Below are positions 36,300 to 45,363 of a stretch of 64,000 nucleotides of DNA, one piece after another; position 1 is the first letter of the stretch; every line of letters starts with the position of its first letter. The notes beneath the pieces are model-generated. The model was not told where the DNA came from and ran no database searches. It saw only the letters and a program-made list of their open reading frames with translations. The position numbers were made by a program, and so were the translations under genes. The stretch is from Gossypium raimondii (lineage: Eukaryota; Streptophyta; Magnoliopsida; Malvales; Malvaceae), in contig NC_068576.1 of the NCBI RefSeq assembly GCF_025698545.1, positions 49,448,390-49,512,389 on the forward strand. Reading direction: 5' to 3'.

Positions 36300-38225
36300 A
36301 TGGCATTCTCTCCCGCCAAACGCCACCCCCACCTCCTCTTCTTCACTCTCCTCTCTCTCTTCCTCATCTCCCATGCAAGGCTAACTCTCCACCATTCAGA
36401 CTTGAAAGCTCTTTCCACCATTGTTAAAAACCTTGGCATCAACGCTCAACCATTCCCTTCCACTAATCCTTGTACCGCGGCCGGAGTTTTCTGTGAGCGA
36501 AGGCTCACCCACAACGAAACTTACGTTCTTAAAATCACCAGGCTCGTGTTCAAATCCAAAGGGTTGGATGGGTTTCTGTCGCCTGAAATCGGGAAGCTTA
36601 CTGAGCTCAAAGAGCTAACTGTTTCTCACAACAATATTGTTTATCAAATCCCCGCCCAAATCGTTGACTGTAAAAAACTTGAAGTTCTTGACCTCAAAAA
36701 CAATATGTTTGATGGTGAGATACCATCGAATTTGTCTTCTTTGATCCGTCTTCGAGTTCTCGATCTGTCCTTCAATAAGTTTACCGGCGACTTGAGTTTC
36801 CTGAAGCATTTTCCCAACCTGGAAAGCCTTTCCCTTGCAAACAATCAATTTTCCGGGAAAATCCCACCATCTATACGTTCATTTCGAAACCTTCGATTCT
36901 TCGACTTCTCCGGGAACAGTTTCCTTGAAGGTTCAGCTCCATTGATGAGCAAAGCTGACGAAGCAGCAGTGTCCAGGTACCCCAAACGGTACGTTTTCGC
37001 CGAGACAAGGAACTCAACAAGCAATAATGGAGGTCCAGCTTCAGCTCCATCACCATACGGAAGCAGTGAAGCTCCCGCCCCCAGTCCAGTACCATCACCT
37101 AAACACAAACACAAAAAAAGTATCAGGAAACTAATGGGATGGATTTTGGGGTTCCTCGCTGGAGGGACAGCTGGCAGTTTATCTGGGTTTGTCTTCTCAG
37201 TGATGTTTAAGCTGGTGATTGAAACTGTTAGAGGAAGAGGCAGCGACTCAGGTCCATCCATATTCAGTCCATTGATAAAGAAAGCTGAAGATTTAGCATT
37301 TCTAGAGAAAGATGATGGGTTGGATTCACTAGAGATCATAGGCAAAGGAGGGTGTGGGGAAGTTTACAAGGCTGAATTGCCAGGAAGTGATGGCAAAATG
37401 ATTGCTATTAAGAAGATTATTCAGCCTCCAAAAGATGCAACTGAATTGACTGATGAAGATAGCAAGCTTCTGAACAAGAAAATGCGCCAAATCCGATCGG
37501 AGATCACCACTGTCGGTCATATCCGCCATCGGAATCTTCTTTCTTTGTTGGCTCACGTTTCTCGACCCGACTGTCATTACCTTGTGTACGAGTACATGAA
37601 GAATGGAAGCTTACAAGATCTCTTGCAACAAGTTTCAGATGGTACAAGGGAGCTTGATTGGCCCGCTCGCCACAAGATCGCCGCCGGAATTGCGGCAGGG
37701 CTGGAATATCTTCACATGCATCATAGTCCCCGGATCATTCACAGAGATCTGAAACCTGGAAACATCCTTCTGGATGATGATATGGAAGCTAGAATTGCGG
37801 ATTTCGGGCTTGCCAAAGCCATGCCTGATGCTAACACCCATGTAACCACTTCAAATGTGGCCGGAACAGTGGGATATATAGCACCGGAGTATCATCAAAC
37901 ACTCAAGTTCACTGATAAGTGCGATATCTATAGCTTCGGGGTTATACTGGGTGTTCTGGTGATGGGAAAGCTTCCATCCGATGAGTTCTTTCAATTCACT
38001 GATGAAATGAGCTTGGTGAAATGGATGAGAAACATCATGGTTTCGGACAACGCCATCCAAGCTATCGATCCTAAACTTCAGGGAAAAGGGCATGATGAAC
38101 AGATTGTTTTGGTCCTGAAAATCGCCTACTTTTGTACTTTGGATGATCCAAAGGAGAGGCCTAGTAGCAAGGATGTGAGATGCATGTTGTCTCAAATCAA
38201 GAGCGAAGGTCAAACCAATAATTAA
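36300..38225 (+). CDS. SOBIR1: SOBIR1/EVERSHED leucine-rich repeat receptor-like kinase
   Basis: A plasma-membrane adaptor kinase that pairs with LRR receptor-like proteins and BAK1 in immune signalling; in Arabidopsis it also affects floral abscission. It is a single exon of 641 aa, the same length as Arabidopsis SOBIR1. The start at 36300 gives a signal peptide (residues 1-26). An N-terminal cap with C-E-R-R follows, then about five LRRs (76-212) and a Ser/Pro-rich juxtamembrane stretch. The transmembrane helix (about 279-306) carries five glycines at 280, 284, 288, 292 and 296, the GxxxG ladder known to be needed for receptor pairing. The kinase has G-K-G-G-C-G-E-V (348-355), Lys371, H-R-D-L-K-P-G-N (481-488), D-F-G (501-503) and A-P-E (528-530), and looks fully active. 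The nearest transposon ends 1.2 kb upstream. Confidence 0.96.
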   Translation: MAFSPAKRHPHLLFFTLLSLFLISHARLTLHHSDLKALSTIVKNLGINAQPFPSTNPCTAAGVFCERRLTHNETYVLKITRLVFKSKGLDGFLSPEIGKLTELKELTVSHNNIVYQIPAQIVDCKKLEVLDLKNNMFDGEIPSNLSSLIRLRVLDLSFNKFTGDLSFLKHFPNLESLSLANNQFSGKIPPSIRSFRNLRFFDFSGNSFLEGSAPLMSKADEAAVSRYPKRYVFAETRNSTSNNGGPASAPSPYGSSEAPAPSPVPSPKHKHKKSIRKLMGWILGFLAGGTAGSLSGFVFSVMFKLVIETVRGRGSDSGPSIFSPLIKKAEDLAFLEKDDGLDSLEIIGKGGCGEVYKAELPGSDGKMIAIKKIIQPPKDATELTDEDSKLLNKKMRQIRSEITTVGHIRHRNLLSLLAHVSRPDCHYLVYEYMKNGSLQDLLQQVSDGTRELDWPARHKIAAGIAAGLEYLHMHHSPRIIHRDLKPGNILLDDDMEARIADFGLAKAMPDANTHVTTSNVAGTVGYIAPEYHQTLKFTDKCDIYSFGVILGVLVMGKLPSDEFFQFTDEMSLVKWMRNIMVSDNAIQAIDPKLQGKGHDEQIVLVLKIAYFCTLDDPKERPSSKDVRCMLSQIKSEGQTNN

Positions 38226-40190
38226 TGTCAGATCATGATGATGCAAGAAGATCAAGAATATTTGAATAATTTTTAGTTTATGTAACGTGTTTTCTCTTTC
38301 CAGCATATGATCCTTATGCTTTGTAACTGTAATTGTAATGCTTGTAAGAAATATAATCTATCTGGCTTTTGGGTTGTGCACCTAAATTAGAAATCTTATG
38401 GGTCAAATTTACATATTTGTAGTTGTAAAGAGAACAACTCGAAAACATTGAATCAGAACACATGGGTCGCCAATGGGGGAGCAATACCATCGTGAAACAT
38501 GTTCTTCTTCGGTGCAAAAGCGGCCGTAACTTGAAAATAATGGTGCTAAACCCCGGAACCTTTCCAGGAATACGACAAATATTAAATCAATCATTTCTTC
38601 TGGCCGACAAAAGCAGCAAATAACGTTCCCTTTCATGACATGAACAGAATTTCTTAGTAGTTCCCTCTTTAAGAAAAGCTTTGCTTTTCAAGCATTGAAA
38701 GGGTAAAATTCAAAGAGAAATTATATTAACAAGAAACCAATTCCATTATTATTATTGCACAAATTAATCAAATTTAGTTAAAATTTTGGGTTATAAAATC
38801 ACCTTAAAATTGAGTTAAAAACTTAAACAGGTCCACAACATAAAAAAAAAAGTCCATGTTTTTTAGTTTAAAGAAGTCCACACCAAGAATCTGGTTTTAC
38901 CGATTATTAATTGTTTTAGTCAGTTTATCAATTTTCCAGTATAATATATTGTTAAACCGTCTCAACCTGGTTGAACTGGCCGGTCCGTTCTTTTTTACCT
39001 GTGAACCTAGGTTCATCTGTAAACCCTTTTCATGAATGAAAACAAAAAAAGTAGCGTGATGAGATCAAGAACACGATCTGTACACTATCAATATATCAAA
39101 ACAATTACTGTGGTTCACCACTGTGTAATCAAATGTCATGTCAACTAAAATCGACCTCGGTCATATTAAGCCATTAATACTGTAGTAAGTTCATAGGAAT
39201 AAAACACTTGGAAGATCTACTTGATACTAAAGTACTACTAGGCCAATAAAGTCTACTTGTCTACTACACAATCAATAAACAATACGATAATACTACCTAC
39301 AAGCCGATGTAGAGAAACTGCATAGATGTCTATCAGTTCCAACAGATTAGTTAGCGAGCTGAACCCTGGTCAGATGTTAAGATACAAATAAAGTTCAATC
39401 AGCAGTCTAGTTGAATGTTTCAACTTTCTACAATCAAAGCTGTCGGCAAGACAATCCCAACATCTAGTAACTACAATCAGATAACTCCAGGTCTATGCTT
39501 TATTTTCTATTAAACAATCAATAAAGATGATAGAATAAAATGTCAAATATCAGGGATTTGTTTATGATATTGTTCCACATTATGGATCACAATTAGCCAA
39601 GTTAGTAAGTAGTACCAACTTGCTTGATGAATGAGAAACCTATAGTATCTTGTGTGGTTTTGGGAATAGTCAATTAGTAAAGCAGAAGAAACAAATATGC
39701 AACATCACAATAAACCAGTACACATATTCTTCAGATAAATCAAACTACAGAGTAAAGGAAAGTATGGCATTCTGAATCACCACACTGACCTATATACTAT
39801 TATGCAACTTCACAATGCAATAGGTTTAATTTCGATCAACTAAGCTTCAATCGCAAAACAGAATTCATCAGGTTCAAGCTATGTTGCTCTGACTCTTCAT
39901 TTTTCTTTAAAGACCAATATCCAACACCTATGTCCAACTATATTCCAACATCGATATAGAAATTTTAACACGGAAACCTTGAAAATTTTGTAGGACACTT
40001 AAACCCCAGTCCACATAACATAGTATTCTAGTACTTCTCAATTTTCGAACAATTTCTATTTTTACCAATTGGATAAAAAAAACAGCCTAATTAAACAATT
40101 TTCTTCCATTTTTTCCCCTCATTTGTACAACAATCATACATAAAAAGGAAAAAAAAAAAGAAAAAAAGGGGCATTCATTAATAAGTACCC
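38226..40190. other. Gene-free region between the SOBIR1 and CENP-X genes
   Basis: The first 200-300 bp are probably the kinase 3' UTR. The rest has no convincing coding frame. It contains a dispersed repeat-like segment near 39880-39960 (TATGTTGCTCTGACTCTTCA) of which a second copy occurs near 42575, and an A-rich stretch near 40140-40170. Confidence 0.55.
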
Positions 40191-40953
40191 TTAAAAATCC
40201 AGAAGTAATTGAGGAAGAATCCTTTCTAAATGAGTTGGTTCAATCATGGTACTACCCTCAGCTTCAGCAATTGTACCAGCTCGCTGAATAGCCTCTGTGT
40301 TCAAAACAAAATTGGGGTTTTATTTTATTTTAAAATTATAATCAAAGTTCTAAAACAAAAAGAAATTTTCGAGAAAAAAAAAACCCGTGATAAAAATCCG
40401 AAGAAGTTCACAACTCAGCTTCAAGGCATTTGTATTAGCTGCAATCGAATAGAGTAAATAGTTTAAAATTCAGTAACAACAGATCATATTTTCTGTTGAT
40501 CCAAAACGTTACCGGAAGTGGGTCGATTCTTCTTTGATGTTCCAGCTCCAACCTATAATTGAAGAATCCAAAAAGGATAAAAGAAAGAAAAACAAAAGAT
40601 TTTACTGAAGAATTTGAATTTGAGAAAATTTTAAAGAAAAAGGAAGGGTACCTCGGAATCTCCGGCCTCAGTGTTTGGGAATCCGTTCCTTTCACGCTCT
40701 GGAAGGGAATCAGTCACAAACCCTTAAATCTTTGGAGAGAATAAAACTGGAGGAGGAAAAGGGCGAGAGGGAATTGCAAACCTTGAGCTTTTTTTATCCA
40801 AATGTGCTTGAAAATGGCTCTAATTAAATCCTTAAAACAAGGAAACAAAAAAATGTATCAAACAAATTGATTCTGATAACCCAAAAGTAAGGAAATATTT
40901 TGGGAAAATATAGCGATTACTGGTTCGAAAGTGGGAGCTTCATTGTCATCCAT
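40191..40953 (-). CDS. MHF2: CENP-X / MHF2 histone-fold protein, six small exons
   Basis: CENP-X pairs with CENP-S (MHF1) through a histone fold and works with FANCM in replication-fork repair and meiotic crossover control, and at the kinetochore. Minus-strand exons: 40921-40953, 40782-40830, 40652-40698, 40513-40552, 40385-40438, 40191-40294. The frame is kept throughout and gives 108 aa. It starts M-D-D-N-E-A-P-T-F-E-P-D-L-I-R-A-I-F-K, continues with A-G-T-S-K-K-N-R and N-A-L-K-L-S-C-E-L-L-R-I-F, and ends T-H-L-E-R-I-L-P-Q-L-L-L-D-F, the family signature. No single exon exceeds 104 nt, so ordinary ORF scanning misses it. The donor of intron 5 (G/GTTTTTT) and the acceptor of intron 1 (TTTTAAG) are weak; all others are standard. 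It is transcribed away from the tRNA-Thr gene and the mS38-like gene. Confidence 0.88.
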
Positions 40954-41065
40954 GGCCTAAGTGAATCCACTTTCTGCCTTCTCGCTTCTTCTTTATTTGA
41001 ATCCTTTTGCTTGGTTAAATTAAGTAAATTTGTATTAATACAGCCTATTAGACTGGCAACAGCTA

Positions 41066-41137
41066 GCCCCTATAGCTCAGTGGTAGAGCGTCAGTCTTGT
41101 AAACTGAAGGTCCGTAGTTCGATCCTGCGTGGGGGCA
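41066..41137 (+). tRNA. tRNA-Thr (anticodon UGU)
   Basis: A 72-nt cloverleaf. Acceptor stem GCCCCTA pairs with TGGGGGC; D arm GCTC/GAGC; anticodon stem TCAGT/ACTGA with loop CTTGTAA, anticodon TGT at 41098-41100; T arm CGTAG/CTGCG with loop TTCGATC; discriminator A. The internal A box (TAGCTCAGTGG) and B box (AGTTCGATCC) are present. A TTTT run at 41142-41145 would stop RNA polymerase III. No intron and no encoded CCA, as expected for a nuclear gene. Confidence 0.95.
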
Positions 41138-41336
41138 TTAATTTTAAAATCCCTCGGGACTTGGGACTTGGGACTCGTAAACCCCTGGCCTTCATCCTTA
41201 AACCTTTGAGGGTTCTTCGAATCAAACCTTAAAGAAACACAGCTAAAAATTTGTACCCAAATCCCAACTTTCTTCACTTATTTTTTGGAGTTTCAAGAGT
41301 CAGGCTCACTTCTTTGGACCTTTCTTCTATGCAAAA

Positions 41337-41672
41337 ATGGCATATCTCATGCACAAACTCTTCAAAAACAAATCAACTCAAAGATTCATCCTATCTCTCA
41401 AAACCCCACAACACCAACATCGACTCTCAAAACTTAGCCCTTCACTTATCTCTCAACAAACCCACCATTTTTCATTAATCCAACGTGAAAATTCCCTTGA
41501 AAATGACAAATCTACTGAACCCTTGAAGTTGTACCCAAGTTTCCCGTTTGGGTATTTATTGAACCCCGTTAGCTCAATTGGGTTTGACCCAATGGCTATC
41601 ATGGAGGTCGAGGAGGGGGAAGCAGAGACTGAGGATGATAATGCCGGCAAAGTATGGGGAAGAAGAAGATGA
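41337..41672 (+). CDS. mS38/COX24-like (DUF1713) mitochondrial ribosomal protein, frameshifted tail
   Basis: mS38 proteins are small basic proteins of the mitochondrial small ribosomal subunit, recognised by a C-terminal K-K-K-M-N-K-H-K-Y-K-K-L-R block. The open frame from ATG 41337 gives 111 aa: a basic N-terminus (M-A-Y-L-M-H-K-L-F-K-N-K) fitting a mitochondrial presequence, a middle part with F-P-F-G-Y-L-L-N-P, and an acidic stretch. It then reads V-W-G-R-R-R-stop. The hallmark block is present but in another frame (41657-41710, ending at TAG 41708). Compared with remembered relatives, about eight residues (A-D-S-V-K-K-K-R type) before the block and a few after it are missing. A deletion with net frameshift is the simplest reading, so the gene may be broken. 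Confidence 0.6.
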   Translation: MAYLMHKLFKNKSTQRFILSLKTPQHQHRLSKLSPSLISQQTHHFSLIQRENSLENDKSTEPLKLYPSFPFGYLLNPVSSIGFDPMAIMEVEEGEAETEDDNAGKVWGRRR

Positions 41673-41710
41673 ACAAGCATAAATACAAGAAACTCAGGAG
41701 AAAAACATAG

Positions 41711-44544
41711 GCTTTTTCTCTGGTGAGAATTTCACGGAGTAGTTTTATTTCGTGTCTTTTTTTTTATATATATAATTTATTCAAATATTTTGGAATTAGA
41801 TGATCTGGGACTAAATTTTCCCTTCGTTTTTTTTTTGAACAAAACTTGATTTGAGTTGAGGATAGGAATGGAATGTTTGAGAATTTTCACATCCGATGAC
41901 AATAAATTAGCTCAGCTGAAATGAGTTAGCTTACTAACATTGACAGGAACGATTACCATCATACAATTTTCAAAGATAATTGCATACAATGAGTTTGGCA
42001 TTCGAATCTTAATATCCACAAAATCCTTTTATCTTGCCCTCGGACTACGACTTCCTTTGTAAGAACTTGACTATTTCCTTCTCTTGAGAGTGTGCATTGT
42101 TGTTTAATTTTTTTTACTAGTATGAATGAATCCTACCTCACATATGGTGGAAATTCTTATCATAGTTGAGTATGAGTTAAGATGTCAAATATCATAGGAT
42201 AAACAATGAACAATTGACTTGAAGTGATTTATGCATATGATATGATTGATTTCTTCTTTATTGGATATGGGACTAGGATTGACTGGAGATGAAAAAGTGT
42301 GTATCAGGCAAAATCATTCTCAAATATTGTTGTTTTTCTGATATTTTTCTTATTTTAATGGTGTGAAGTTGATGTCCTTTCTTTAGATGGATCTCATCCA
42401 CTTTGGTTTCCCTTTATTCTTTTATGAAACTGATACTTTTGTTGTCAATTAAACTTTTTGACAAAGTTTGTGTTGCTAAGTTAAGGCTATTTAGAAGGTA
42501 GCTTGGAAAGAGCTAACTCTTAGGACTGATGCCTGTTGGTCTTCAAGTAGAATGAAGATGGTTTTTGTTAGATTCTATGTTGCTCAGATTCTTCATTTTG
42601 TTAGAAGCATTTGTATCCGACAAATATCGGGATATGGGTATGGGGATATAATCCTTCAATGACTATTCAAATACATGGAAAAACTTAGGGGGGAAATGGG
42701 CATACTCCTGTCGGAATATACCCAATCTGACTCTCACACAAGAATCCAAGTAACATAGGTTGAATGAGTTAAGAAATTGGTAGAGAATGTAGGTTGAGGC
42801 TTCAGGTAATGTAGAATTTCAATTCAGCTATGATTGTCTGTTTTCCAAATAAGGGAAAATGACACACTTGAAGTTTAGCTGATTACACCGGTTGGGTTAA
42901 TATAGTCTATTGTCTTTCTACTCATGCAAGTTTCGAGTGTTGCTGTCTTACCAAAGGAAGCTAAGCCAAATAAGATAGAATCACCATTGTGAATTCAGCC
43001 CTCATTAACCCCGAGTGTCACTGCCTTATTAATGGAAGCTAAGCCAATTAAGTTAGAATCACAATTGCAAATTCACTCCTTGTTAACCCCTTGACTAATA
43101 AAAAAAGATCAGATTTCTTTGTTTTTGTGTCCTGGATTAATCTATTCATTCAGTATTTATATACTTGGCATTTGGTGTTTTCTTCATGATTATTTGATTG
43201 GTTCTCTCTACTTTCTAAGGTCTTTAAATGTAGAACATTTGGGTTTTGCCCAAAGCAGATTGAGATTGAATTTCAGAATTTGCATGCTCGTCTGTTCTTT
43301 GGATTGTGTAACTTGTAAATGACTAGTTTTTTTACTGGTATCTTATAATATACGAAATGATAGTTTATATTTGCCTCTTATTTTGGGCATAAAGCAGACA
43401 TATTAACATCAAAGTTCATGCCGGGTGGTTTAGACTTTGAGAGGTTTCCTTGTAGAATTTACGAAAAGATTGAAGTCTCTGTTTTTAGCATCCATGGGAA
43501 TCATTTACCTGCAATTAGTTGATGATTTGAACTGAATCACATATAATAAAGCATTTATATGTGACTTGTTTATTTGTGTGTACAAGTTATTTGGATTGAT
43601 GAAGAGGTTGGGCATGGGGAATTCCATGATGCTCAGACATGATCTTCAGTGATAATATCAAAACTTACCCTTAATTTCTGTCATCACTTGTATTTCCAGC
43701 ACAGGCATGCTAAATTTTTTTCTAAGTTTTTCCTATATATTTGGAAGATCCTACCTCCATATGGCTGTTCACGTGTATGTTAGGGATGAAAAAGCACTTT
43801 GGTTCTTGTTAACAACCTCTGGAAGATGAGCTTGAATTCTATTAGAATGAATCATGGTTATACACATAAAATACAAAATGGTATGATATTGGTCGAAACT
43901 CTTTTATAGAGATGGGGTTAAGGCATTTAAGCACCAAAGTGACATTAAAAGCAGCCAACATTGAATCAATTTTAAAGTAGTCATATATATCCATTAGACT
44001 ATTCAATGAAAACGTAACAGCTCTGATTTCTTTGTTGGTTACTAGTTTGTCTATATCCGGTGGTGCTTCACTGGATAAAATCTCTTGTGAACAACCACTA
44101 ACCTTTGTGTCTGCAGTTCCAAGGATGAAGCATAACCAGCTGTAATTCCATTAATAAGTGTAGGGGCTTTTTCTAACAAACTGTAATTCCAGAAGTAAAT
44201 GATCTCCCGTTATATTTATATATGCATCACCCACCGGCACTCCCAGTGAATTATGTATTCAAAAGCCTTCAAATAAAGAAGCAATTAAGCATCGCTTTGT
44301 TGATATGTCTAAAACTCATGAAGTTGGAGAAGAAACCTGTGAAAACAATATGTATAATCATTTGTCATGTGATCTCTTTTAAAGCTATTTATTAATATTG
44401 TAGATCTCCAACTATATCACCCTAAACCGCTCCAAATTTAATCCATTCACGTTTTAACTACCGATTTATTACACTTTTTCTTTATGCTAAAAAGTTGGAT
44501 TGAATTCAAACCCTGTGTGATAATACTCTCAGTTCATCGACACC
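41711..44544. other. Gene-free region
   Basis: No coding frame of credible length was recognised on either strand. It holds a 78-bp tandem duplication (42935-43090) and a dispersed repeat-like segment near 42570-42770 that resembles 39880-39960. The end near 44450-44544 is presumably the promoter and leader of the next gene. Confidence 0.5.
42935..43090. repeat. 78-bp tandem duplication
   Basis: Two units, each starting GAGTGT(T/C)(G/A)CTG and ending TTAACCCC, with shared GGAAGCTAAGCCAA and TTCA blocks. By eye they are about 80 percent alike, so an old duplication. Confidence 0.75.
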
Positions 44545-45363
44545 ATGAAAGATCTATCCTTCTTCATTTTGAAGAACTCGGTTGGGGCCAAGATGAAGAA
44601 AGGGATTCGTAATTTTTGCAGTGGTGATGGCTCCACCTCCACTCTTAACCAAAACCGAACCGACCATGGCGGGGCCGGTATTATTACTTCGTCCGACTTG
44701 GTCGCTCCGCCATCGGTTGTTGCCTCGAACACCACGGCGCAAAGCCCTCCCACAACGTTGGAGGAGATGATCTTAAGGTTAGAGCTGGAAGAAGAGCTTG
44801 CTAGAAAATCAAAACTGAATGAATACTACAGTGAGAATTTTCGAGGTGGTCGGATGTCTTGCGTCAACAACTCCGACATACTACGGTCTGCAAGGAATGC
44901 ATTGAATCAGTACCCTCGTTTTTCCCTCGACGGGAAAGATTCCATGTACCGATCATCGTTTCGAAACCCTGAAAAAATCAATGGAAGGAACTCGGTTTGC
45001 TGCGATCATGGATTGAGAGAAAGGTTTTACAAAGCTTCATGTTTGCCATCAACTTTGGGTGGCGAAACTGTGATTTGGTGCGAACCAGGAGTGGTGGCGA
45101 AGCTGATGGGATTGGAGGCGGTGCCGGTGACGATTAGTCGGAGAAAAGATCGGAGTAATAAAAAACTTGGTTCTGTGATAAAGAGACAGAATCTTCGGAG
45201 GAGAGGTGAGAGACATGAAATGGAGCGAAGAGTGGGCGTGGAAGAAGATTTCAAGAGAGGTAAGGTGGGTGGTTGTTCCAACACAGGCTACTGTGTGATG
45301 AAACCAGTTGTTGTTGGGGCAGCAAATGGTGAAGGTGGATGGCCAACCCGACGTTTCCTTTAG
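44545..45363 (+). CDS. Short TRM/DUF3741-type protein with VAKLMGLE motif
   Basis: A 272-aa single-exon protein. Residues 71-94 (T-L-E-E-M-I-L-R-L-E onward) and 104-147 (M-S-C-V-N-N-S-D-I-L-R-S-A-R and P-R-F-S-L-D-G-K-D) form a block known from small plant DUF3741 proteins. Residues 183-191 read V-V-A-K-L-M-G-L-E, the hallmark of the TRM/LONGIFOLIA family, which interacts with TON1 at cortical microtubules. Unlike long TRM proteins it lacks a C-terminal DUF4378 and ends in a basic, Arg/Lys-rich region. No signal peptide or transmembrane segment. The specific role of the short members is not established. Confidence 0.8.
   Translation: MKDLSFFILKNSVGAKMKKGIRNFCSGDGSTSTLNQNRTDHGGAGIITSSDLVAPPSVVASNTTAQSPPTTLEEMILRLELEEELARKSKLNEYYSENFRGGRMSCVNNSDILRSARNALNQYPRFSLDGKDSMYRSSFRNPEKINGRNSVCCDHGLRERFYKASCLPSTLGGETVIWCEPGVVAKLMGLEAVPVTISRRKDRSNKKLGSVIKRQNLRRRGERHEMERRVGVEEDFKRGKVGGCSNTGYCVMKPVVVGAANGEGGWPTRRFL

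Noticed and set aside
38409-38636. 75-codon minus-strand ORF rich in Cys and Phe
   Set aside because: No recognised family, no introns or promoter signals, and it lies in the probable 3' UTR region of the kinase gene.
41066-41137. tRNA as a plastid-derived insertion
   Set aside because: The sequence does not look like plastid trnT-UGU or trnT-GGU as remembered and has normal nuclear pol III signals.
44554-44753. Minus-strand ORFs opposite the TRM-like gene
   Set aside because: They overlap the conserved + strand frame and have no family features; shadow frames.
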